DNA of 64,000 nt from Thalassococcus halodurans (lineage in GTDB: Bacteria; Pseudomonadota; Alphaproteobacteria; Rhodobacterales; Rhodobacteraceae). A model generated the notes under the pieces. The model was not told where the DNA came from. It did no database searches and saw only the letters and a list, made by a program, of their open reading frames with translations. The position numbers and the translations under genes were made by a program. Numbering within the stretch: the first letter of the stretch is position 1; every line of letters starts with the position of its first letter. This document shows positions 35,143-42,369 of the stretch, piece by piece. The DNA is taken from NCBI RefSeq assembly GCF_900108225.1, contig NZ_FNUZ01000003.1, positions 310,001-374,000 of the forward strand. Direction: 5' to 3'.

Positions 35143-35562
35143 ATGCTTCGGATCAACGACGCCATATCGATCGAAGACTGGGAACTGACTGAACAGTTCG
35201 TCCGGTCATCCGGCCCCGGTGGCCAGAACGTCAACAAGGTGTCGACGGCCGTAGAACTGCGCTTTGAGGCCGCCCGTTCGCCGAACCTGCCCGAACCCGT
35301 CAAAAACCGCCTGCGCCGGATTGCGGGGCGTCGCTGGACCAAGGAAGGCGCGCTGATCCTTCAGGTCGAAGACACGCGGTCCCAAGCGCGCAACCGCGAA
35401 ATCGCGCGCGAACGGCTGCGCGAACTGATCCTGAAAGCGCTGGAAAAGCCCAAACGCCGGATCGCGACCAAACCCACATACGGCTCCAAGCAACGCCGCC
35501 TGAAGGCCAAGAAGGAACGAGGAGAGGTCAAAGCCATGCGCGGCAAGGTCGATCCGGATTGA
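35143..35562 (+). CDS. arfB: Alternative ribosome-rescue factor ArfB (peptidyl-tRNA hydrolase)
   Basis: 139 residues. The release-factor GGQ motif is in RSSGPGGQNVNKVSTAVEL. The basic C-terminal tail (KPKRRIATKPTYGSKQRRLK and on) normally enters the empty mRNA channel of stalled ribosomes. It hydrolyses peptidyl-tRNA on ribosomes without a stop codon. No good Shine-Dalgarno is seen directly upstream (CTATGTAAACGTC), which contrasts with the extended one in the preceding element. A 14-pair hairpin follows about 90 bases downstream. Confidence 0.95.
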   Translation: MLRINDAISIEDWELTEQFVRSSGPGGQNVNKVSTAVELRFEAARSPNLPEPVKNRLRRIAGRRWTKEGALILQVEDTRSQARNREIARERLRELILKALEKPKRRIATKPTYGSKQRRLKAKKERGEVKAMRGKVDPD

Positions 35563-35653
35563 TGGGCAGCTTTACTGATTGGGATCAGCAGGTGCACCTC
35601 TGACCTTGATTACCACCAAGCATCAGAATTACACGGCCCAACCCTGCAAAAGA

Positions 35654-35688
35654 AAACATCCGCAGCGTTGATCCCGCTGCGGATGTTT
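35654..35688. terminator. Bidirectional terminator between arfB and the acyl-CoA dehydrogenase gene
   Basis: AAACATCCGCAGCG (35654-35667) and CGCTGCGGATGTTT (35675-35688) form 14 perfect pairs with a seven-base loop. The flanks are TTT-like on both strands (TTTAG on plus, TTTTC on minus). It serves convergent genes. Confidence 0.8.
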
Positions 35689-35713
35689 AGAAACTCGTTA
35701 ACCCAAAGACGGT

Positions 35714-37300
35714 TTATGCGGCGCGGACCAACCCTGCGTAGGCAGGCGCGAAGGCTGCGATCTGGGACAGAGCGTATTCCGCCGTTGCCTTGATCCGGGC
35801 GGGATCAGGGTGATTATCGGCAACCTTCAGCATGCGGTGCCACAGGCAGGCCTGAACGGTTTGTGCGGTCAGTTGCATGAAATCATGGGCCAACGGGCTG
35901 GCATCGGACTGCGACAGGATCACGTCCCGCGCTTCACGCCATGACCCGACGACCGGGGCCAACGCCGCAGTTTCCGCCAGTTCCTGCTCAAGGAACGCAT
36001 CAAACGCCTTGCCCGCAGCCGCAGGCAACAGGCGTGTTGCCAGAACGCGGGCGTGAATGCCGTTGGCGCCTTCGTAAATCGCGCAGATGCGGGCATCGCG
36101 CCACGTCTGTTCGGCGTGATATTCCTGCAGGTAGCCATAGCCGCCCAGCACCTGCATCGCGGTGGATGCGGCATGGGTCGCGGCTTCGGTACAAGCGACT
36201 TTGGCAACAGGCGTCAGGAAGTCCACCAGATCGGGGTTTTCACCACTTTCCAGAGCAACAAACGCCATATGCGCCAGCGCGCGCCCGCCCAAACCGGCGG
36301 CATCAATTTCGCGCAGCATGCGGGTAACATCGGCGTGGTCGGTCAGCATGGCGGGGCTGCCATCCGCCTGACGGCCTTGCTTGCGTGTCTCGGCATAAGT
36401 CCGGGCGATGTCATAAGCGCGGGACGAATGCGCAACGCCCTGCAGCGCCACGTCAAGACGGGCGTGGTTCATCATAGTAAACATCGCCTTCAGGCCATTG
36501 CCCAAACCGCCGATCAGCTCGGCCTCGGCCCCGTCAAACGCCAGTTGGCAGGTCGGCGAGGCATGTAGCCCCATCTTTTCTTCGATCCGCGTGACAGTGA
36601 CGTCGTTGCGTGTGCCGTCAGTTTTTTCAGAGGTCACAAGGAACAACGACAGGCCCTTGATGCCTTCGGGTGATGTGCGCGCCAGAACCAGATGCAGGAT
36701 CTTGTCCGACATGTCCTGATCACCGCCCGAAATGAAGATCTTTTCGCCGGTGATCTTCCAGACGTCACCATCCTGTTCGGCGCGGCACCGCACAGCAGAC
36801 AGGTCAGACCCCGCCGCCGGTTCCGTCAGCGCCATGGTCACCAGATACGTCCCATCCGCCAACAACGGCATGTGACGCGCCTTCTGCTCATCCGTACCGA
36901 AATTGATCAGCGTTCGGATCGCGCCAGGCACCAGACCGGTCACCATCTGCAAGGAATGGTTCGCGCCCGAATAAATCTCGGACGTGATGGCAAGCGTCAG
37001 TGCATCCATGCCCTGCCCGCCAAATTCCTCGGGCGCGGTTAGCGACGGCCAACCGGCCTCAACAAACGCGCGGTAGCACTCGATATAGCCATCCGGCATC
37101 CGCACCCGACCGTTTTCAAGGCGCGCGCCCTGCTGGTCACCAATCAGGTTCAACGGCGCGATCTCGCCCTCTGCGAAGGCGGCGAAATGGCTGGCGACCT
37201 CGCCACTCAGTTCGGCGTCGTAGTCATCCAGCTTCCCCGCATCCGCAACGTGGTTCAGGGTGAACAGGATGTCGTCCAAAGGGGCGCGGAACTCGGTCAT
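35714..37300 (-). CDS. Acyl-CoA dehydrogenase family protein
   Basis: 528 residues, longer than medium-chain enzymes (about 380) and closer to the DmdC/AidB-like long form. FAD/substrate motifs: MALTEPAAGSDLSAVRC and KIFISGGDQD. The probable catalytic Glu is in CAIYEGANGIHARVL, and MQVLGGYGYLQEYHAEQTWRD precedes it. It oxidises an acyl-CoA to the 2-enoyl-CoA. The start overlaps the amidohydrolase stop (ATGA). It is the last gene of the catabolic block and ends before the bidirectional terminator. In this context it could supply an enoyl-CoA to the hydratase; a DmdC-like methylthiopropanoyl-CoA role is an alternative. Confidence 0.92.
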   Translation of the reverse strand: MTEFRAPLDDILFTLNHVADAGKLDDYDAELSGEVASHFAAFAEGEIAPLNLIGDQQGARLENGRVRMPDGYIECYRAFVEAGWPSLTAPEEFGGQGMDALTLAITSEIYSGANHSLQMVTGLVPGAIRTLINFGTDEQKARHMPLLADGTYLVTMALTEPAAGSDLSAVRCRAEQDGDVWKITGEKIFISGGDQDMSDKILHLVLARTSPEGIKGLSLFLVTSEKTDGTRNDVTVTRIEEKMGLHASPTCQLAFDGAEAELIGGLGNGLKAMFTMMNHARLDVALQGVAHSSRAYDIARTYAETRKQGRQADGSPAMLTDHADVTRMLREIDAAGLGGRALAHMAFVALESGENPDLVDFLTPVAKVACTEAATHAASTAMQVLGGYGYLQEYHAEQTWRDARICAIYEGANGIHARVLATRLLPAAAGKAFDAFLEQELAETAALAPVVGSWREARDVILSQSDASPLAHDFMQLTAQTVQACLWHRMLKVADNHPDPARIKATAEYALSQIAAFAPAYAGLVRAA

Positions 37301-38172
37301 TCGATCAGCCCCAGCAGACGCGCTGCGTTGTTCTTGATGATGTCTTCGCGCAGTTCGTCCTTGATGGCGATGCTTTCGAAATCCTTCAGCCAGCGCTCGG
37401 GCGTGATCATCGGCCAGTCAGAGCCGAACAGAACCTTTTTGCGCAGGATCGAGTTGCAGTAGCGCACAAGGATTTCGGGGAAATACTTGGGCGACCAACC
37501 GGACAGGTCGATGTAGACGTTGGGCTTGTGCTGGGCGACGGCCAGCGCCTCTTCCTGCCATGGGAAAGACGGGTGCGCGGCGACGATCTTCATGTCGGGG
37601 AAATCGACGGCGACATCATCCAGATACATCGGGTTGGAGAACTTCAGACGCATCCCGTTGCCGCCGGGCATGCCCGAACCGACACCCGTTTGGCCGGTGT
37701 GGAACAGGGCAACACAGCCCTCTTCCTGAATGACTTCGTACAGCGGATAGGCAAAGCGTTCGTTAGGGTAGAAGCCCTGGAACGTCGGGTGGAATTTGAA
37801 GCCCTTGATGCCGTATTCACGGATGATCCGACGCGCTTCGCGGACAGCCATCTTGCCTTTGTGCGGGTCGATAGATGCGAAGGGGATCAGGATGTCGTCG
37901 TTCTGTTTGACCAGTTCAGCGACTTCGTCATTCGAATAGCGGCGGTAGCCGGTTTCGCGTTCCGCATCGACGGGGAAGATCACAGCCGCGATATTCTGTT
38001 CACGGAAATGCGCAGCCGTTTCTGGGATCGTCGGCGGATGGCTCCATGGCGCGCGGAAATACTTGGCCATTGTAGACTGCAGATCATCATAACCGTCGTC
38101 CGAATGGCACCCGCAGGGTTCTTCGGCATGGGTGTGAATGTCGATCGCACGGACCTTGTTTACATCAATCAT
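37297..38172 (-). CDS. Amidohydrolase family protein (amidohydrolase 2 type)
   Basis: 291 residues. TIM-barrel metal motifs: IDIHTHAEEP (HxH), GFKFHPTFQG, LFHTGQTG, IVAAHPSFPWQ and LFGSDWPMITPERW (the late Asp). This subgroup (ACMSD-like) includes decarboxylases and hydrolases that cleave C-C or C-O bonds. Beside an enoyl-CoA hydratase, a 3-hydroxyacyl-CoA-type SDR and a MarR it may cleave a beta-keto product, as proposed for hydroxycinnamate degradation in Agrobacterium; this is inference. Coupled to the acyl-CoA dehydrogenase gene. Confidence 0.88.
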   Translation of the reverse strand: MIDVNKVRAIDIHTHAEEPCGCHSDDGYDDLQSTMAKYFRAPWSHPPTIPETAAHFREQNIAAVIFPVDAERETGYRRYSNDEVAELVKQNDDILIPFASIDPHKGKMAVREARRIIREYGIKGFKFHPTFQGFYPNERFAYPLYEVIQEEGCVALFHTGQTGVGSGMPGGNGMRLKFSNPMYLDDVAVDFPDMKIVAAHPSFPWQEEALAVAQHKPNVYIDLSGWSPKYFPEILVRYCNSILRKKVLFGSDWPMITPERWLKDFESIAIKDELREDIIKNNAARLLGLIE

Positions 38173-38195
38173 AATCGGCTCCTGATCCTGATGGC

Positions 38196-38672
38196 CTAGC
38201 GGCCGGATTCAAATGTTCTGAATTGGCGCAGAATGCGGTCAAGCTGCGCGCGGTCTTCGGCCGACAATTGGCCAAAAAGCTTTTCTTCATGGGCCTGACA
38301 GGCTTTCACAGCCTGATCCGCAAGGGCGAGACCTTCGCTTGTCGCGTTCAGGCAATAGGCACGGCGGTCATCCAGATCACGTGTGCGGGTGATCAGACCA
38401 CGGCGTTCCAGCTCTTCTACGATGGCCACGAAATTCGGGCGTTCGATGCCCAGCGTGTCTGCCAGCGTCGACTGCCGCTGATCCGGCGTTTCAGCGATCA
38501 GTAGCAAGGTCGAATAGGTCGCCAGACGCAAATCCAGCGACTTGAGAACGTGCATCAGATCTGCCTGCACGACCTGCCATGCACAGCGCAGGTGATAGCC
38601 CGTGAACCCGTGCAAAACATTTGCACGGGTATTAAGCGCCACCTTACAATCGTGTTCGTCAGACGCTGACAT
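38196..38672 (-). CDS. MarR family transcriptional regulator of the catabolic block
   Basis: 158 residues from the ATG at 38672, four bases after the enoyl-CoA hydratase stop; an ATG at 38717 would overlap that gene. The winged helix reads RQSTLADTLGIERPNFVAIVEELERRGLITR, with wing DLDDRRAYCLNATSEG. Being inside the operon it probably autoregulates it. MarR proteins of hydroxycinnamate pathways (HcaR, CouR, FerR) bind the CoA thioester; a similar ligand is plausible here. A palindrome upstream of the TRAP genes (42323-42335) is a candidate site. Confidence 0.87.
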   Translation of the reverse strand: MSASDEHDCKVALNTRANVLHGFTGYHLRCAWQVVQADLMHVLKSLDLRLATYSTLLLIAETPDQRQSTLADTLGIERPNFVAIVEELERRGLITRTRDLDDRRAYCLNATSEGLALADQAVKACQAHEEKLFGQLSAEDRAQLDRILRQFRTFESGR

Positions 38673-38676
38673 AGGC

Positions 38677-39444
38677 TTACCGGAACGTTGGCGTACGCTT
38701 TTCAAGGAAGGCAGCAAGGCCTTCTCGCGCGTCGGGGCTTGTTTGGGTCAGGGCGGCGCACAGGCTTTCTGTGAACAGACCGTCGGCTTTGGACATGTCT
38801 TCGATCCGCGCGAGCGCCTGGATCATCACATAGTTCGACAGCGGCGCGTTCTTGGCGATCTTGCGGGCCAGTTCCAGCGCCAGTTCAAGCGCCTTGCCTT
38901 CTTCGACCACGTAGTGGGTCAGACCCAGCGCCTTGCCTTCTTCCGCGCCGTATTTGCGGCCTGTCAGCATCATTTCGATCATGCGGTCCGCACCAAGAAT
39001 GCGACCGACACGAACGCTGGCACCACCACCAACAAAGATACCGCGACGGCCTTCGGGCAATTGGAAGATGGTCGAAGGTTCGGCGATACGCACATGCGTC
39101 GATGTCGCCAGTTCCAGACCCCCACCAATCACCGCACCGAACATTGCGGACACGACCGGCAGACCGCCGAACTGGATACGGTCCATGACCGCGTGCCAGC
39201 CACGGGAATGGCGCACGATGCCTTCGGCGTCGCGCTGCTTGGCTTCGGCCAGATCCAGACCCGAACAATAATGGCCCGCGGTGCCTGTCAGGACAGCAAC
39301 CTTCACGCCTTCCGGCACGTTGCTGAAGAACGCATCGATTTCTTCCAGAAGCGCGTCGGACATGGCGTTGCGCTTGTCCGGGCGATTCATGGTCAGAATG
39401 GCGATTTCACCATCGATATCAATTTTTACAAGAGGTTCGGTCAT
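38677..39444 (-). CDS. Enoyl-CoA hydratase/isomerase (crotonase) family protein
   Basis: 255 residues. Crotonase-fold oxyanion-hole segments: GTAGHYCSGLDLAEA and GAVIGGGLELATSTHVRIAE; a conserved Glu is in LPEGRRGIFVGGG. It hydrates a 2-enoyl-CoA or, as in feruloyl-CoA hydratase/lyase, may cleave the product. Located between the SDR (12 bases upstream) and the MarR gene, in one probable operon. Confidence 0.9.
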   Translation of the reverse strand: MTEPLVKIDIDGEIAILTMNRPDKRNAMSDALLEEIDAFFSNVPEGVKVAVLTGTAGHYCSGLDLAEAKQRDAEGIVRHSRGWHAVMDRIQFGGLPVVSAMFGAVIGGGLELATSTHVRIAEPSTIFQLPEGRRGIFVGGGASVRVGRILGADRMIEMMLTGRKYGAEEGKALGLTHYVVEEGKALELALELARKIAKNAPLSNYVMIQALARIEDMSKADGLFTESLCAALTQTSPDAREGLAAFLEKRTPTFR

Positions 39445-39456
39445 AAGTGCCTCGGA

Positions 39457-40221
39457 TCAGCGTTGGGGAAGACGAACAGCAGCGTCCAGACGAATGGTCG
39501 AACCGTTCAGATAAGCGTTTTCAACAATGTGGGTCGCCAGTTGGGCATATTCCGCCGGCATGCCCAGACGGTGCGGGAACGGAATGTTCGCCGTGATCGC
39601 AGCTGTGGTTTCTTCGGGCAGGCCTTCCATCATCGGGGTTTCAAAGAGGCCGGGCGCGATTGCCATCACACGGATACCGCTGCGGGCGAATTCGCGAGCG
39701 GCGGGCAGACACATCGCTGCGATCGCACCCTTGGAGGCCGAGTATGCAGACTGGCCGATCTGGCCGTCTTGGTACGCAACCGAAGCCGTGTTGATCACAA
39801 CACCGCGCTGACCGTCTTCTTCCGGCTCCAGATCCATCATGGCGCGCGTTGCAAAGCTCATGACGTTGTAGGTGCCCATCAGGTTCACGCGGATGGTGCG
39901 TTCAAACATGTCGATAGACAGTCTGTTTTCACGGCCCACAATACGCGCAGCAAGACCGATGCCCGCACAGTTCACTGCCACACGGGCCGGACCGCCCAGC
40001 CAATCGGTTGCCGCATTCACCGCTGCTTCGACCGCATCGGCAGAGCCCACGTCGGCCTGCACAGCGAAACCGCCGATTTCGTCTGCAACCGCCTTTGCCG
40101 CGTCCAGATTATAGTCCAGCACGACAACCTTTGCGCCTTCGGCTGCAAATTTGCGCGCAGTTGCCGCGCCAAGGCCGCTTGCGCCGCCGCTGACCAATGC
40201 TGTGTTTCCAGTAAGCTTCAT
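39457..40221 (-). CDS. SDR family dehydrogenase (3-hydroxyacyl-CoA type)
   Basis: 254 residues. NAD-binding LVSGGASGLGAATARKF, NCAGIGLAARIVG, active-site Ser in INTASVAYQDGQIGQ and YSASKGAI (Tyr and Lys). The pattern, including the C-terminal IPFPHRLGMPAEYAQLATHIVENAYLNG, fits type 2 3-hydroxyacyl-CoA dehydrogenases (HSD10-like). It would oxidise the product of the neighbouring hydratase. A terminator at 40266-40293 separates it from the TRAP genes, so it probably has its own promoter; GGAGG precedes the ATG. Confidence 0.92.
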   Translation of the reverse strand: MKLTGNTALVSGGASGLGAATARKFAAEGAKVVVLDYNLDAAKAVADEIGGFAVQADVGSADAVEAAVNAATDWLGGPARVAVNCAGIGLAARIVGRENRLSIDMFERTIRVNLMGTYNVMSFATRAMMDLEPEEDGQRGVVINTASVAYQDGQIGQSAYSASKGAIAAMCLPAAREFARSGIRVMAIAPGLFETPMMEGLPEETTAAITANIPFPHRLGMPAEYAQLATHIVENAYLNGSTIRLDAAVRLPQR

Positions 40222-40265
40222 CTTTGGCCCTCCGAAATTTGATTATGCGTTATATCCATGTTCGC

Positions 40266-40293
40266 CAAAGGAAGCCCCGCAGACGGGGCTTCC
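40266..40293 (-). terminator. Terminator after the TRAP large permease gene
   Basis: GGAAGCCCC (40270-40278) and GGGGCTTCC (40285-40293), nine pairs around a six-base loop. On the minus strand TTTGG follows. It is only ten bases after the dctM-type stop. Confidence 0.7.
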
Positions 40294-40303
40294 GAAACAG
40301 GTG

Positions 40304-41617
40304 TTATGGTATCAGGAACAGTGTGATCGACGGGAACAGCACCAGAATGATGACCCGCACAATGTCAGACGTCACAAAGTACATGACGGCCTTGTAGGTC
40401 TCCATCATCGGGGTTTCCCGATCCATAGAGTTGATGATGAACAGGTTCATCCCCACCGGTGGCGTGATCAATCCGACCTCGACCACGATCAGCACAAGGA
40501 TACCGAACCAGATCGCCATGTGTTCCGTGCTCATACCGAAATCCAGCGCCGAGATGACGGGGAAGAAGATCGGAATGGTCAGCAGGATCATCGACAGAGA
40601 ATCCATCAGGCAACCGAACACCAGATAGAAGATCAGGATGATCGTCAGGATCGTCCATGGGCTATAACCCAATCCGCCCACCCACGAAGACAGTTCCTGC
40701 GGTACCTGACTAAGCGCGAGGAACGAGTTGTAGAAACCCGCACCGAACACGATGAAGAAGATCATCGCAGTCGCCGTTGCCGTGGCAATGATCGACTCCA
40801 TGAAAATCTTCCATGTCAGGTTGCCCGAAAGAAGTGCAGCAAGACCCGTACCAGCGGCACCAACAGCCGCGCCTTCGGTCGGCGTGAACCAACCCAGATA
40901 GATACCACCCACAACCAGCAGGAACACGGTCATCACAGGCCAGACTTTGATCAGCGCTGCAAAGCGTTCTGCATAGGGAATAGGTTCCCGCGTGCCAGCA
41001 CTACCGGGGTTCAGACGCACGTAGATCGAGATCGTGATGATATAGCCGATCGCCGCCAGAATGCCCGGAATGAACGCCGCCAAGAACAGCTTGGCAATGT
41101 TCTGTTCGGTCAGGATCGCATAGATCACAAGGATCACAGACGGCGGGATCAGGATGCCCAGTGTACCACCAGCCGCCAATGTCGCGGTCGAGAAACCGCC
41201 CGAGTATCCGTAGCGCTTGAGTTCAGGCAGCGCCACGCGGCTCATGGTGGCGGCGGTTGCCAGCGACGATCCGCAGATCGCACCGAAACCCGCACAGGCG
41301 CCAACAGCCGCCATCGCCACGCCACCCTTACGGTGACCCAGCCACGATTCCGCGGCTTTGAACAGCGATGTGGACATGCCCGAAAGGGTCGCAAACTGGC
41401 CCATCAGCAAGAACATCGGAATGATGGTCAGCGAGTAACTCGAAAACGTTGTGTAGGTTTCTGTCTTCAGCTTGGCCAGGAACATGTTCGGCGTGCCGAT
41501 AACCATCCACAGGCCACCGATGCCGCACATCAGCATCGCCAAACCAATCGGCGCACGCAGGAAAATAAGCAGCAGAAGGACGGGGAACGACATGTACCCC
41601 AATTCAAGATTGGTCAA
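40304..41617 (-). CDS. TRAP transporter large permease (DctM-like)
   Basis: 437 residues with about twelve membrane helices and the family pattern FLRAPIGLAMLMCGIGGLW, GGTLGILIPPSVILVIYAI and TPPVGMNLFIINSM. It forms the sodium- or proton-driven translocation unit of a tripartite transporter for organic acids. The start overlaps the DctQ-like gene (ATGA). No periplasmic substrate-binding DctP gene is found beside it or elsewhere in the window. Confidence 0.95.
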   Translation of the reverse strand: MTNLELGYMSFPVLLLLIFLRAPIGLAMLMCGIGGLWMVIGTPNMFLAKLKTETYTTFSSYSLTIIPMFLLMGQFATLSGMSTSLFKAAESWLGHRKGGVAMAAVGACAGFGAICGSSLATAATMSRVALPELKRYGYSGGFSTATLAAGGTLGILIPPSVILVIYAILTEQNIAKLFLAAFIPGILAAIGYIITISIYVRLNPGSAGTREPIPYAERFAALIKVWPVMTVFLLVVGGIYLGWFTPTEGAAVGAAGTGLAALLSGNLTWKIFMESIIATATATAMIFFIVFGAGFYNSFLALSQVPQELSSWVGGLGYSPWTILTIILIFYLVFGCLMDSLSMILLTIPIFFPVISALDFGMSTEHMAIWFGILVLIVVEVGLITPPVGMNLFIINSMDRETPMMETYKAVMYFVTSDIVRVIILVLFPSITLFLIP

Positions 41618-42198
41618 TGGACTGCCCCCTCAGAGTTAGGCAACGGGGTATGGCCTGTGACAAAGCCGATGATACGCGCATACGAACAGTAGACGCCGAC
41701 AAGCGAAGCGATGATTGCGGGCACAAGGCTGGCCGCATAGCTTTGCCAGATCGGGAACTGCAGCAAGAACGTCGTCTCGCCGTATTTCATCTTGTCCTGC
41801 ATACCTTCGAACAGACGCCATGTGATCAGAATGACGATAGCGGTCAGGGCGATTTCCCAAACGATCATCAGCACTTCGTTCACGCGCTTGGACAGCATGG
41901 ACGTAAAGATATCGACCGTCGCATGCGCTCCGTACAGTTGGCAGATCGGCAGAAAGCTGAAGATCGCAAAGGCGACGCCTGCTTCAACCAGCTCAAAATC
42001 GCCTGTGATTGGCGCGACGCCGGTCGCCAGAAGCATGTCACCAAACGCAGGGGCATAGGCCTCGAGAAAGTCAGAATGTCCAAAGGTGTTCAGACCCCGA
42101 CCGATGACGCTGATACATGTCAGCACGACCAGCACCGTCAGGATCAAGCCACCAAGAATTGCGGTAAAGCGGGCGATTTTCTCAACCAGCGTCAGCAT
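41614..42198 (-). CDS. TRAP transporter small permease (DctQ-like)
   Basis: 194 residues from the ATG at 42198; a GTG at 42219 is in frame but has no better binding site. Four membrane helices (FTAILGGLILTVLVVLTCISVIGRG at the start) and a polar loop match DctQ subunits. The loop between helices one and two is longer than usual and includes SDFLEAYAPAFGDML. Overlaps the DctM-like gene. A small GTG frame (42192-42248) with a strong ribosome binding site ends over its start. Confidence 0.88.
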   Translation of the reverse strand: MLTLVEKIARFTAILGGLILTVLVVLTCISVIGRGLNTFGHSDFLEAYAPAFGDMLLATGVAPITGDFELVEAGVAFAIFSFLPICQLYGAHATVDIFTSMLSKRVNEVLMIVWEIALTAIVILITWRLFEGMQDKMKYGETTFLLQFPIWQSYAASLVPAIIASLVGVYCSYARIIGFVTGHTPLPNSEGAVH

Positions 42199-42248
42199 AG
42201 ACACCGCCCATCGGCACACAGCTCGATTGTAATGATACGTTTTTTCAC
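42192..42248 (-). CDS. Candidate 18-residue cysteine-containing leader frame before the TRAP genes
   Basis: GTG at 42248, five bases after GGGAGG, opens 18 codons (MKKRIITIELCADGRCLC) to a TGA at 42192. The DctQ start ATG (42198) lies inside the penultimate codons, an arrangement for translational coupling. It is out of frame with DctQ. Three cysteines are notable. Coding status is unproven. Confidence 0.3.
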   Translation of the reverse strand: MKKRIITIELCADGRCLC

Positions 42249-42270
42249 GAAGGCCTCCCTACCCCACCTG

Positions 42271-42301
42271 GAAAAAAGTGCCGCAGCTTTTGCCACGGCA
42301 C
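42271..42301 (-). terminator. Terminator after the TIGR02302/DUF4175 gene
   Basis: On the minus strand GTGCCG and CGGCAC pair around a loop that can itself pair GC/GC over AAAA; TTTTTTCC follows. It lies between the DUF4175-type gene and the TRAP genes. Confidence 0.75.
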
Positions 42302-42322
42302 ATATCATGAGAAAATAGTTAT

Positions 42323-42335
42323 ATGATACAATCAT
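42323..42335 (-). promoter_or_regulatory. Candidate operator upstream of the TRAP genes
   Basis: Perfect palindrome ATGAT-TGT-ATCAT, in AT-rich sequence that also has TATAAC and a near repeat ATCATTACAAT further downstream. It is about 35 bases after the DUF4175 stop, so it precedes the terminator; control of the TRAP genes by the MarR at 38196 is only a possibility. Confidence 0.25.
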
Positions 42336-42369
42336 TCCTGTCCAGCGCAAAGGCGCAGGCCAGTAGATC

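Noticed and set aside
38602-40242. A 546-codon open frame antisense to the crotonase and SDR genes
   Set aside because: Both minus-strand genes have complete motifs and ribosome binding sites; the antisense product has no domain.
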